Source: Petrolisthes cinctipes (Eukaryota > Arthropoda > Malacostraca > Decapoda > Porcellanidae). From it: a DNA stretch of 64,000 nucleotides. Within the stretch, counting starts at the first letter, position 1. The number at the start of each line of letters is the position of its first letter. Positions 31,427-42,529 of the stretch are shown here, piece by piece. The DNA is taken from NCBI GenBank assembly GCA_033782935.1, contig JAWQEG010000166.1, forward strand, positions 4,219,501 to 4,283,500. The letters are read 5' to 3'. Under the pieces are notes generated by a model. That model was not told the origin of the DNA. It ran no database searches and saw only the letters and a program-made list of their open reading frames with translations. A program made the position numbers and the translations under genes.

Positions 31427-31791
31427 AAGTCCTATAGATAATGACGAGAGGTGCCAACAACTGGGTCTCCAGACACTACAGGAGAGGCGTGTCAGGGGGG
31501 ATGTAATTCAAGTGTATAAGCTGATGCACGGGTTCGATGACATTCCCTACTCGAAGAGTTTTAAGTTGAGCACTACTAACCTCAGAGGACATTCCTTGAA
31601 ACTGGCGAAACCTGACCACTGGCGAACGACTCTGTAGAAAGGCAACTGGTTCAATGTCAGAAATTCAGAATTATTAATAAATGGATTCAATGGAACGCAC
31701 TCCCGAAGGGTGTTGTGACAGCCCCCTCGATAGCCCAGTTTAAATCCCAGTATGAAAGACATATAGGACTGACATAGTAACTGGCATGGTC
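31427..31791 (+). pseudogene. CR1-like LINE, RT C-terminal fragment
   Basis: Broken plus-strand frames read DNDERCQQLGLQTLQERRVR, GDVIQVYKLMHG, LRGHSLKL and, after a frameshift, NKWIQWNALPKGVVTAPSIA then QFKSQYERHIGLT and a stop. This LQERR-x-RGD-x-I and W-x-x-LP-x-x-VV pattern is the C-terminal thumb region of CR1-type LINE proteins. It may belong to the same family as 10451-10895. The minisatellite element inserted 70 bp downstream. Confidence 0.75.
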
Positions 31792-32194
31792 TTGGAGGTG
31801 GGGATCACACAAGAGAAGCGCACTTCTTATTTCCCCACTATCTCTCGATTAGGTAATTAAGCACAGAGCTAAAAACATAGAGCGCTTAACCCTGTGTTAT
31901 TAGATAGGGAAGGAGTGTCACAACAGGCGAGCGCTCTATTGTATAGATACTTGCCCATTGAACTCCCGTACGTACTTGTATAGTATGTTTCTATCCACAG
32001 TTATTGACATTTCCCTGATTTGTAAAGCATTGTATCTTGTTATCTAATTATAAAGGTTTTGTTAAATCAATTAACAAGGCTCAGATAAAGTCCGTAGGGA
32101 AAATTATGCAAAGAAATTAAACTTAAACTGGTTTATTAAACAAGACAAATATATATAACTGTAATCTGTCTCCCTCTCCCTCCACTTACCTTAC

Positions 32195-32730
32195 ATACAT
32201 ACATACATATTACTCTAGTGTGACATTCATACATACATACATATTACTCTAGTGTGACATACATATATATTACTCTAGTGTGACATACATATATATTACT
32301 CTAGTGTGACATACATACATACAGTCGTGGTCAATAATAATCATCCACATATAGGTAACTTTAACAATTTACTGTGTAATGTTTTCATGTTCACATACTA
32401 TTTTATTGTTTTAAGTAGTGTGTAGCCGTTTGTATTAAATTAAACGATGGCACTATACCTATTTATTGGCATGTTTGTCAGCTAAGGAACAGAGGGAAGC
32501 TGTCAAAATCTTACGTGAGTTACTCCTATATGGATGATTATTTTTGACCACGGCTGTACATTCATACATACATATTACTCTAGTGTGACATACATACATA
32601 CATATTATTCTAGTGTGACATATACATGCATACATATTACTCTAGTATGACATACATACATACACACATTCTAGTGTGACATGCATATATACACACATAT
32701 TACTCTAGTGTGACATACATACATTCATAC
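32195..32730 (+). repeat. Minisatellite inside the hAT-like element
   Basis: The unit ACATACATACATATTACTCT plus AGTGTG (about 26-34 bp, with variable ACAT numbers) repeats about ten times. It is split at 32322-32556 by a nested MITE. The reverse-complement array is at 60797-61135. Confidence 0.9.
32322..32556. mobile_element. 235-bp Tc1/mariner-like MITE nested in the minisatellite
   Basis: TA-CAGTCGTGGTCAA...GACCACGGCTG-TA: inverted ends start CAGT and are flanked by TA on both sides, as for Tc1/mariner. A short stretch near 32478 reads LSAKEQREAVKILREL, perhaps a remnant of a transposase DNA-binding domain. The second copy of the host element has no such insertion. Confidence 0.8.
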
Positions 32731-33133
32731 TGAACAATGTGAACATAAAATACTGATCATAATAGAGATTAAGTACGTTGTATATATATATTATAAGAAG
32801 GTGACTGTGGATGAGAGCCAACGATAGTTTTGTTTATCTAACTCATTTCACCTATTAACCGAAATGTATTTATATTTAATCAGCCATTCACTGATATATC
32901 GGTTAAAGAAATACTTATTCATATATTGTGAGTCACTATAATGTAGTTAATATACCATATCATCAATAAAAGACCGAATAAATGAAATAATATCTTACCC
33001 TGGCATAAGCTAACAGGCTGGCGGGTTGAGGGGAAGGGCAGGTATCATGGCCGCCAACCCACTTCCGGTGGCGACACGCCAGGGGGGGGGGTGGGGGTGG
33101 CGAGCTCTATGTTTTTAGCTCTGTGTAATTAAG

Positions 33134-34140
33134 CCGCGCGATTATGTAAGCCCGTGTTAATGACTTATGGCTGAATTATTTACTGAATTTGGTGAATAAA
33201 CTATGCAGTGATCATAATTATCTAACTGTTTTAATAGATTTTGTGAATACGGATGCTCAGCTTTTTAGAAAATAATGAAGCCTTACAAGTGTGGTAGGAA
33301 GCTATAGAAATACCACTGTGGAATCAACCCTATAAAGGCTATGATAGAATACACACTAATTAATGTCGCGTATAATAATAATTTTGATGCCAAGCTATAT
33401 GCTTTTTTTTTTTCGGATATTTAATTGTGTTCCCATTCTCCCTCTGTCAAAGTGAAGGAGAATGGGAAGGTTTTGGACGAGAGAATAGGAAGTACGTTGA
33501 ACGGAGAATGGGAAGTTTTGGTGAACTTGGGGGAAGGTTTGAACTTTGAAGGATAGAATGAGATGGTTAGAAGAAAAATGGGAAGGTTGAAACTTGAAAG
33601 GAGAATGGGAACTGGGAAGGTTGAGACTTGAGAGAAATATGGAAAGGGATGAAAAGTAGAATGAAGCAATGAGAAATTATATGGCAAACTTGAATATTTA
33701 CGACTTTTACTTAGAAATACTATAATCCAAACACCACAGAGATAAATTATAACGTGATTCTGCTTCGTGTCTTAATGCTGAATCAGCCTGTATAAATGTG
33801 AATGCTTATTGGAGAATGGAGATGGTGTCACCGTGCCAGAGAGTTATTATAAGAGCAGGGGAGTGAGGGATATAATAATAGTAGTCGACTTGATAGTAGA
33901 GACCATACCGAGGAAAACCAGCAGATGTAACCCGGTTCTGTTGAGATCACAAACATCACGTAACTTCACGTTTACTCGTGTTTGTGGTGGGTAACTGGGA
34001 GTCTTTTCACTTTAACATCTTTGTTTTTGCAATATCTGTCAATATACATGCATTGACGGATAGATAGATATTGACAACGTCTTGCTTTCCGTGGTTAAAG
34101 TGCCCATTGCTAGCTAGGCTAGAGCGCTAAAATTTAATAA
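33134..34140. other. Intergenic with purine-rich degenerate repeat
   Basis: From 33441 to 33660 GGAGAATGGGAA-type motifs recur in a purine-rich strand. No recognised gene is present; a 61-codon frame at 33809-33994 has no recognisable features. Confidence 0.5.
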
Positions 34141-34189
34141 TTTTTTGCATTGGTAGCAGCGATATCCCCGAATTACACATGTACGAGAT

Positions 34190-34700
34190 ATCTAATTTTG
34201 GTAAATATTGAAATAATTACCGTTATTGCGTACGGTTTTTCTACCTTCATTACCCACTTATTTAGACCATTCTAAGACTATTTTCTTCTATGGTATTTCC
34301 TCCGCAAATGCCCTATTTCCAAATGGGGCATTTTGAAATTAGCCTGACCTTACCTAACCTGACCTAACCTAACCTAGACCACATCAGACTACCAGGACCT
34401 AACCTGGGCAAACTACCGGGAAATAACCGTGGTAAAGTACAGGAAATGACCGGGGCAAAATACTGGGACCTAGCCGGATCTGGCACCACTGCTACAAAAC
34501 CGTAATTATTTCAATAAATACTCTAATTTTCACTGTGATATACGTTCTTATGGTCAAATTTCCATAAGTTTGATATAGGTCTTACCTTGCATAACTCCTG
34601 GTAGTCTGTTAAGGTTAGGTTCCGGTAGTCTGCCACAGTCCAGGTTAGGTTAGGTTAGGTTAGGTCACGTCAGGTCAGGTCTGCCTAATTCTAAATCAAA
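34190..34700. repeat. Fold-back repeat with interstitial telomere-like units
   Basis: TTGAAATAATTACCG near 34207 is the inverse of CCGTAATTATTTCAA near 34499. CCTAA-rich sequence (34340-34400) is the inverse of TTAGG-rich sequence (34610-34665), where GGTTAGGTTAGGTTAGGTTA gives several perfect TTAGG units, the arthropod telomere repeat. The left arm resembles 690-1010. It is an inverted-repeat element and not a chromosome end. Confidence 0.65.
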
Positions 34701-35515
34701 CTAATACTATTTGTGCTCTCCAAAAATTGGAAAACCTCAAGCCAACTTTTGCCAAAAGCTGGGTGATGGAGTATGGCTAAAACGGGATATTTGCACATTA
34801 AATGAATGTTAAAATCGTACGAATCACATGAAAAACTATAGGAAAATCTATGTTTTGTCTGAAATTCTTGCACATGTGTAACTCGGAAAAAATATACCTA
34901 TCCTTCCTATAGCAAAAATAAATAAATAAAGAGTACACACATCTGCCTACTGACATCCTTCAGTTTAATACCATACAACAAGGATGGGAATACATGCCCG
35001 CAGCCGTCATCGTGAACTGAACACCTTGACTTGTTTGGTGATGAAATTGGAAGGGTGAAAAACTACGGTGTAGCTGCAAAATGATGCTTACGTCTCTGGC
35101 CTTGTTATAGAAGTTGACGCGTAAGTAACTACTGTGAAGGCTACATGTTTCTGATATTACTTTTCATTTCTCGTAGTTAGCCTACACGATCTTCAGCAGA
35201 CAAACAAGTTATGATAACTCCAGGATGCTTTTTTTTTATGGACTTACAGATAATTGTTTTCTTGTTTGTTTATGTTAACACTGCCAGAGCAGTTTTGAAG
35301 AAAAAACATTTAAAATAAAGCATTGCTACTCAGTAGAAGGAGAGGACTGTACTGTACTGTACATGATTTATAATAATGAGGCATAGGTTAAAAATATAAG
35401 TGAAGGATTTAAAACCTACTTTAGCAAGTAATGTGAGAGTCTCTTCCACAGTCACCTATCTGGATGGGCAGAATTAGGTGGCTTATAAAGGTCAATAATG
35501 GTTTTGTCATGACAG
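34701..35515. other. Upstream of LSm10 exon, no exon recognised
   Basis: The 5' half of the Sm fold expected for LSm10 should lie upstream on the plus strand. I found no matching frame with splice signals here or elsewhere in the window. Confidence 0.4.
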
Positions 35516-35633
35516 GAAGATGAACATGCAGATGAAAGATGCCTGGTATACCGATGGAAATGGCAGGACCATTCATCTTGATTTGTTCCATATGAGGGGC
35601 AGGAAGATCCGCTATGTCCACATTCCTGACAAG
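35516..35633 (+). CDS. LSM10: LSm10-like protein, internal exon (Sm2 motif)
   Basis: This 118-nt exon is bounded by acceptor TGACAG and donor AAG|GTAGGT. It encodes KMNMQMKDAWYTDGNGRTIH and then DLFHMRGRKIRYVHIPDK. The end is an Sm2 motif; RYVHIPD is characteristic of LSm10, which replaces SmD1 in the U7 snRNP ring that directs histone pre-mRNA 3'-end cleavage. The exon joins in phase 0 to 38576-38773. The 2942-bp intron between them is occupied mostly by a LINE with a nested transposon. The N-terminal Sm1 half is not found in the window. SmD1 or another LSm protein is the main alternative. Confidence 0.75.
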
Positions 35634-35744
35634 GTAGGTAACAGTTAAAGTGCTTTTGGTTATCAAAATGTTTAAGAAAGTGAGGTAGGCGTGGTTCTTA
35701 TATGGAAAGTTGAGGAATTGTGGAAATGGCAACTGTTCTCCATT

Positions 35745-38526
35745 ACAAAGAAACATCATCACTATCCCCAAACCCAACACCGTCCCATCACCCTCCTTTG
35801 TACCCCCTCTAAAGTTACTGAGTGCCTCATCATTAGACTAATCACACCACACATCCCCCTTGCATCTTCACAACATGGCTTCAGACCACTACACTCAACA
35901 AACACCCTTCTTACAGACCTCACACAAAGAATTTATGATGGCATCAACTCAGATAGACCCCCACACAGAACACTCCTAGTCACACTGGACATTAGTAAAG
36001 CATTTGATGCCATCCCCCGCCACAACCTCACAAACAAAATATACAACACAAACATGCACAATAATACAAAAAGATGGCTGGCCAGCTTCTTGGGAGGAAG
36101 AGTAGCCCATGTTACACATGCTGGTCAATCATCTAACATTAAAAACTTCACCAACGGCGTCCCCCAAGGCTCAGTACTCTCACCCAGCCTTTTTAACTTA
36201 TACATGCACGACCTACCAACACCCCAGACACCACAAATACAAGTAGCCTCCTACGCAGACGACATAACACTCACATGTACATACAGAAATGCAGACACAG
36301 CCACTCACATCCTCCAACCCTACCTCAACACACTTAATGCCTGGTTCACCACAAACAGACTTAAAATAGCACCCACCAAGTCAACTGTCACCCTTCTCAC
36401 CAACTGGAACGCAAAACATCACTACACACCACACCTCACCATAAACAACACACCTATACCACACACACACACACCCAAAATACTTGGCATAACATACAAT
36501 ACATCCATGACATTCAAACAACACATCACAACCATCAAAAACAAATGCATGCAAAGACTTAAGGAGCGGTCACACAAGCAATTTTTTCGGCAATTATTCA
36601 CCGGCTGGATTCGTCGAGATTTTGTCAATTTTCGGCGACACGATCTTGCTTGTCTTGTGTTGCCTATGTCGAGAACAAATATGGCCGCTGATGATCCATT
36701 TATAATTTTTAATTATTAAGCCTAGAAAATTATATTAAAATACATGTGTGCTGTTGAAATGACAAAAATCAACCAAAAGGATGCAGCAGAAAGTGGCTGT
36801 GGAAGTCCTGTTTGTCGGGAAAACAAATAAAGTTCATCAACGACGACGATATATTTACCCCCTCAGATCCTGCTGCTGTATTCTTCCCGTCGTCACTGTT
36901 ATAACAAAAAACAACAAAGTACTGTGGACCCAGACCTCTTTGTTTCAACACGGTGACACGCCTACAAATACAGTAACTTACCTGAAGCGACTGGCCGACG
37001 GGAGAGAGAGGTAGTGTTTGTCTATGACTAGGTCGTTATCTTTAATTTTTTTAGTTACTTTGTGAGGCTATTACAGGCTTTATATTTTCAATTGTATTGA
37101 ATCTTGTTAAAAAATAATCAAATTACAAAAAATAACATATTTTAACCTTGCTTTCATTTATATTTACGGTGTATCTTGACCTAAAATGAATGGATTCAAA
37201 TGATACGGTACCTCCGTAGCCTAATGAACAAACCAGCCGTATTTTCACTACTATACACAGTTTTCGCATGTCATTTGGCAATTATATAATATTTATTATA
37301 TTAAAAACATAATAATGTGTCAGATACTTTATTTAAGGCATAATAGATCAAAACATCTGAGATATGAGAAGTTTGGACAGCCAATCACAAGTCGCTTTAG
37401 GAGCCCTTGAACGAGCATTATCATCAAATCAACCAATCACGGACACAGAAACAAAAAACTTGCTAGGAACCAGATACACCGATCGTTGGAATAGATTTTT
37501 ATATATATATATAGTCAGAAAAGAAATATTTTTAGGGTGCAAGAGATGAGCTGTACCACAAAACCAAGCTACGAATTGCCGAAATACGCTTCAAAACTTG
37601 GCTAGCTTGTGTGACCAGACACTGTTAAAATTGCCGGTGAATATTAAAATTGCAGGTGAATAATTGCCGAAAAAAAGGCTTGTGTGACCGTGCCTTTTAA
37701 GCCCTCAGATCACTTACCAGCACGACATTTGGACACAACAAAGAATCCACAATCACAGTATACAAACAATATATTCGATCAGTGATGGATTATGTAAGCC
37801 CTGCCTGGGCCTCAAACCTCACTGAGACTCATCACAACACCCTTCAAACCATACAGAACAGAGCCCTAAAGACAATCACAGGCTGCACAGCTACCACACC
37901 TACAGACCACGTACACCATGAAACCAAAGTCCTCAAAATCAAGAAGGATCATCTTGACATGAGAGACACACAAACACTTGCTGCAGCCTCCACAAACCCA
38001 CACCACCCACTACACTACATGGCAAAACACCCACACATGCCAAGGAACATCAAAACAACACCCAGTAAACGATACCATAATCAAATACTATCATCTCTTA
38101 CACCCTGCTCACCCCAAACCAATCTCCAGAAACATATCCATACTCAAATCACTCTTCAGTCCATCCAAACACTCAAAAACAACACCCAGCTGCATGCACG
38201 ACCTCCTGACATCCACCCATCTGAATCATCCCTTCCCCATGAGGACAGAGTCCACCTGGCCAGGCTGCGGTGTGGACAGTGGCCACCACCCTGCCCTTCT
38301 GACATATCAGAAGAAGCTGGATGGAGCCATTGTGGATGCCTGTCTGGGATGCAACACAGCACCCCATTCTATTAAACACATTATTGAAGACTGCAATGCA
38401 CACAACCACACTCGCCAACAACACAACATACACTCTCTGAGGGCATAGTGGGAAAGCCCAGTTCAGGCCATGACCTTCCTCAGGAGCTCGGGCAGACAGC
38501 TTGAGGAACTTCAACAACAACAACAT
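35745..38526 (+). mobile_element. Jockey-like LINE in LSm10 intron, 5'-truncated and interrupted
   Basis: Plus-strand frames encode RT (QHGFRPLHSTNTLLTDL, DISKAFDAIPRHN, GVPQGSVLSPSLFN, catalytic YADD near 36255) and, after a nested insertion at 36563-37696, the thumb region (SVMDYVSPAWASN) and a C-terminal knuckle. It ends with AACTTCAACAACAACAACA, a (CAA)n tail. The nearly identical family member at 58.4-62.9 kb shows the uninterrupted sequence. There is no endonuclease, so the copy is 5'-truncated; it also lost about 27 bp near its start. Confidence 0.88.
36563..37696. mobile_element. 1.13-kb DNA transposon nested in the LINE
   Basis: The ends GGAGCGGTCACACAAGC and GCTTGTGTGACCGTGCC continue into TTTTTTCGGCAATTATTCACC and its inverse, giving about 40-bp inverted repeats. 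TTAA occurs on both sides (36559-36562 and 37697-37700). The empty site is visible in the paralogous LINE at 59401 (ACTTAAGGCCCTC). On the minus strand an exon-like segment reads LGPQYFVVFCYNSDDGKN and a donor CAG|GTAAGT lies near 36980, so a gene remnant is possible. I do not recognise it. The superfamily is unresolved (TTAA-type or PIF/Harbinger-like). Confidence 0.75.
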
Positions 38527-38575
38527 CTTTTTTTATTCAATTATTTTGTATTTCACATATTATATTTATTAACAG

Positions 38576-38773
38576 ATGGATATGATGGAAGCAATCCGCG
38601 AGAGGGTTGCACCTCTGGTTCGTCACAGAAAGGTTGGTAAGAAGAGTCATATTGCACTCAAGCGAACAGAGCAGACAGTACGCAGATTCTATAGGCAACA
38701 GGAGGGAGAACATCATCAACAGCCACAGCAGGGAGAAGCAGGAACATCAGGCCATCAAACTCTATTACATTAG
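38576..38773 (+). CDS. LSM10: LSm10-like protein, last exon
   Basis: The exon follows acceptor TTATTAACAG and reads MDMMEAIRERVAPLVRHRKV then GKKSHIALKRTEQTVRRFYR, a glutamine-rich tail, and a stop. It joins 35516-35633 in phase 0, giving IPDK-MDMMEAIRERV, which matches how the helical tail follows the Sm2 motif in LSm10. The basic, Gln-rich tail is longer than expected. The ATG is not a start codon. Without the preceding exon I would not have recognised it. Confidence 0.7.
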   Translation: MDMMEAIRERVAPLVRHRKVGKKSHIALKRTEQTVRRFYRQQEGEHHQQPQQGEAGTSGHQTLLH

Positions 38774-40207
38774 ATCAACATAAAATTATAACCCTTTAGA
38801 AGTTATAATAACTGGTAACTGGATACGGTACCTTGAAAACAGGAACCCTCAAGATGACAAGTAATGATTACTTGTACTTATATTCACATGTCTGTGGCAG
38901 GAAAAAAACATACAGTATATAAACTATTTATTTTTTTCTAAGTTTTTGTACAACAAAGTTTTCACATGCCTTAACATAAAAATTGCATATCATTGTAGCA
39001 CCAAATTGTCATTTCATTGGTTATGAAACCACTATAATAAATCTACCAAAAACTATTCTGTACCCCTCGATGTTTATGTGTGTGTATATATGTGCCCTAT
39101 TCCCATCATTGTATGTCTTGCCCTTTTTCTGTTCGGTGATCACCTTCAGCCAAAAAAAAAATTCAGAGCAAACTATATGTTAGACTGTGATAAAGATTAT
39201 TGTCTACAAACCGAAAGTTTGTAGTTTGGGATGGTATTTTCTCTAATAGGAATAAAATGACAAATTTTTAACATTTGGCAATATTCACACATATTACTGA
39301 CCAGATAAGGTGAACATGTGAGGATTAAGAAATATTATTACACTGTATTTACAATACATTTCCTAAGGGAAGTAACCTCGATAAAAAAAAGTATCGGCAC
39401 CATTTCAGTTTGAGACATTATAAAATGCTGACTATGTTTATCAGGAAATGATATGGATATGTTGGCAAACCAACACTACCGACTGAACCAGAGATAAATG
39501 TTTCACAGCTTACCAGACCCCAGGGTGATGATAATATTTTTATCGAGGGTATCTATGAGGGAAGACAGTATCAAAAGCTATAAACTGATATCTTCAAAAT
39601 GTAAGCACTTGCATTGAATAGTGAGCCTCTAACGAGAGTATTTGATGCAAGTGGCTAAGGAAAGCAATGAAGCTTATAGGCATTTGGTCAGAAAAGATAC
39701 TCTAGTCATCCCTTTTATGTAACTATTTACAAAGTATTAAAAACTAATAACACACATTTGTCAGTATCTCAAAAAGTCTTTTATCTGCATTGTATACTCC
39801 TGCCAGAGACCATACAGCAATGCTGTTTACTGACAGATATATTCTGTATACATAGAAAATGTAGATCTATTCTGTATTCATAGAAAATTTATCTTTGTCT
39901 ATTCTTCAGTATAAAATTGTACCCAAAAGCCATTTCATGGTTAGACAATGTTTATCCTAGATTCTGATTCATATCATGCAGGTTGGATAAAGTAAAATAT
40001 TTGCAGTCGATTAGCCTAAACCTACAGGTATATTGTAAAATATGCCACATTTAAGAAGTTATTACAAAAAAAAAAAAAAAAAAATCTCCTTTGTATAACA
40101 TAACACTCATAAATAAGCATGATAAAGTACTTTACTTTAATGCTGAGAGAATTATTAACATTGGTACGGTATAAACAAATTAATGATAAAAGACAATGTT
40201 TCCATGT
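38774..40207. other. Downstream of LSm10, no gene recognised
   Basis: AT-rich sequence with a poly-A tract at about 40065-40083. No frame with recognisable protein was found on either strand. Confidence 0.5.
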
Positions 40208-41850
40208 TACATACTGTAAAGTCGGGATGAACTAACAATTTCAATAGGCCACACCCCCTTTCCCGTCAGCGCCGTGGATAACGAAACATGTTCTCGTACC
40301 AGTCTCAATGCCGCCATATGACATCCCACCGCGTCACTGACAACATCTAGTATTTAATCCATTGAACAATAAAAGAATGTTTTAATACCTGTAGTTTTGC
40401 ATTTATTTTGTACAATTTCTCTCTTATCGAAGTACACCTCGGTCTCGTATAGAACGTCCAATAGGTCGATAGAAGACGTCGTTTTATGTGAAATCGTTCT
40501 ATGTGATACACGTAACCTATGGGGAAAATTACAATTGGTCGATCAATCACCAAAATTGTCCTTGAAATTAACATAAAATACTTTTCAAGGCTTTTCTTGC
40601 CTTAATCCTACTGTACACACTGTACAGGGATGTATGTAAAATGCATTTTACACTTCGTATTAAGGTTTTCGCAGGCGACTCATGTGACTGAGATGAGTCG
40701 GCGGCATCCGTGGTGGTGGAGGTGGGAGATAGCGCGTGATCATTTGTTTTCTTTTATTAACCATACGCTGGTGTTTCCTTCTCCTTTCTCTTTCCGAGAA
40801 AAAACTTCTTTATATCGAAGGATATGGCCTTCCGTTTTGTAAATGCACGACCTGACATGACTGAGTGTTGAAGCTGGTGGTTAACTCGTAATCACTAAAA
40901 ACGAGCGAGTCACACACGAAATTTCCCTAACTTCAACTTTAGAATTTCCCTTTATGCCTCAATAATTCCCTGTTTACTCTTGAACATTGACGGTCTTTTT
41001 GGTATTTCTTCTGGTAAGACTTTCCCTGTTTACTTTTGAACAATCTTTATATAATTTCCCTGTGTGGATTTCAAAATTCCCTAAAACAGAGAAATTTCCT
41101 TGCACCTGGCAACACTGGGTAGGGGGAAGGAGCGGGAGAAGTGGTGGCAACACACTCACCCACACTGTACAGACGCCAGTAATATCATTTCCCGACACAT
41201 TCATTATGATTTCGCTCGTTTTGTATAAGAACTCCTCGGATTTGCTTCACTTATTTTCGCCACCCATTCTATATGGATGCAATCGTTTTATAAAATAATT
41301 TTAAGCTAATATTTTGGTCGTTCGTTCTATACGAGAATCGTTCTATGTGAACACGTTCTATATGAGACCGAGGTGTACTTGAACACGTTAAGAACAATAT
41401 TTCTAGCCTGACAGGCAAAATGTTGCTGTACAGGCTGGTCTACCATGGGTTGGGGTATGGGTGGACAGTGGAGTAACCTTCCCCCTCCAGTAGCCAGTAA
41501 GGCACTGATTACGCGTGTCGTTGACTGCCCTTACATAAGCCTGGCAGAATCAGGCAGATTGCTCCCGCTGTGAACCGTTAAACATAATTTCAAACATAAT
41601 TAAAGATCCGACTAAAATGTAAAGTTTCCGAACTCTGATGTCGTTATCAGTGTAATGAATGACACATGAGAAACTGAAATATGAGTTGCTGAAAACTGTA
41701 AACTTGTGACGAAGCGAAAATTAGTAATTAGTGTACTCAAATATAGTTATTAATTATCGTTGGTGCTACAGATACCGCTGCCAGCCGTATGAGTACAGTC
41801 TAAACGGGGTGTGGCCTATTGAGATTGTAACTTCGTCCCAATTTTAGTTA
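40208..41850. mobile_element. DNA transposon, 1.6 kb, with another nested inside
   Basis: GGGATGAACTAACAATTTCA followed by ATAGGCCACACCCC (40218-40256) is inversely repeated as GGGGTGTGGCCTATTGAGAT with a GTAACTTCGTCCC end (41806-41850). No transposase frame is present. The interior is mostly a second element (40430-41380). Confidence 0.65.
40430..41380. mobile_element. Nested DNA transposon with AAGTACACCTCGGTCTC ends
   Basis: AAGTACACCTCGGTCTCGTA at 40430 is inverted as ATGAGACCGAGGTGTACTT at 41362-41380. ATAGAACG units recur just inside both ends. The interior has no transposase frame and includes a short unrelated CA-containing stretch at 41150. Confidence 0.7.
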
Positions 41851-42204
41851 CCTCCTCATCCATCCATCCATCGACAGTGTTGCTACCTTGCTCTTGAGTG
41901 TGTTCCAGCATGGGATTGGCCCTGTATCCTTAAGTGACAACTTGCAACACTGAGCTGTCCACCAGTGAATTATTTGAATTTCTTACTGAAAGATGTGTTC
42001 TTGAGTAAGTACTGTACTGCTTTATAAACTTCATCTAAAAAATATATACTGTACACACAGAAAGGCTGCCTTCAGTGGTCTCCTGCTTGGTCCTACTGGG
42101 TGAGTAAATATTAGAAGATATCATTCCCCATGAAATACTGTCCTTGAGATACTGCTATGTTACCCCTATGAGTTGGTGTTGACTGTTGAGACAAAGTGAG
42201 GGTA

Positions 42205-42425
42205 AGATGGTGGGGGCATGTACAGTGGAGTGATGAGGGGTATGTTGGGAAGAGGATGCTTTGGATGGAGATCCCAGGCAGGAGAGAAAGGCCAAAGAAG
42301 AGTTTTATGGATATGGTAATGGATGATATGCAGGTGGTTGGTGTGACAAAAGAGGATGTATGAGATAGGAAGAGATGAAGATTCACTGTGGCTACCTCAA
42401 GGGAGCAGCTGAACGAAGAAGAAAA
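42205..42425 (+). pseudogene. LINE 3'-end fragment
   Basis: The plus strand reads VRWWGHVQWSDEGYVGKRML, then PGRRERPKKSFMDMV and SREQLNEEEK. The GHV...GRR-x-RG-x-PK-x-x-W pattern is the extreme C-terminus of RTE and related LINE proteins. There is one in-frame stop. It lies 105 bp from the Pelle stop, on the opposite strand. Confidence 0.7.
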
Positions 42426-42529
42426 AGGAAATTAATTTTCATGTCCTGGAAATGTTACAAAGCAGACTGGATGGTGGCTTACAAGAGGAATCTTTAAGTG
42501 TACACAGAAAGAAGACTGGAGAATAAAAC

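Larger units (their letters stand above)
31862..33125 (+). mobile_element. hAT-like non-autonomous transposon with internal minisatellite, copy 1
   Basis: The ends CACAGAGCTAAAAACATAGA and CTCTATGTTTTTAGCTCTGTG are inverted repeats. The 8-bp TAATTAAG flanks both sides (31854-31861 and 33126-33133). A second copy in opposite orientation lies at 60417-61466 with its own 8-bp duplication. Both contain an internal minisatellite. This copy carries a nested 235-bp Tc1-type MITE. No transposase frame is present. An 8-bp duplication points to the hAT superfamily. Confidence 0.85.

Noticed and set aside
32195..32730. Regularly spaced repeats resembling a CRISPR array
   Set aside because: The units differ in length, the spacers are simple ACAT/TGTA repeats, a MITE splits the array, and the context is eukaryotic.
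34147..34165. TGGTAGCAGCGAT, resembling the primer-binding site at 13289
   Set aside because: No gag or pol follows and no LTR pair was seen; at most a relic.
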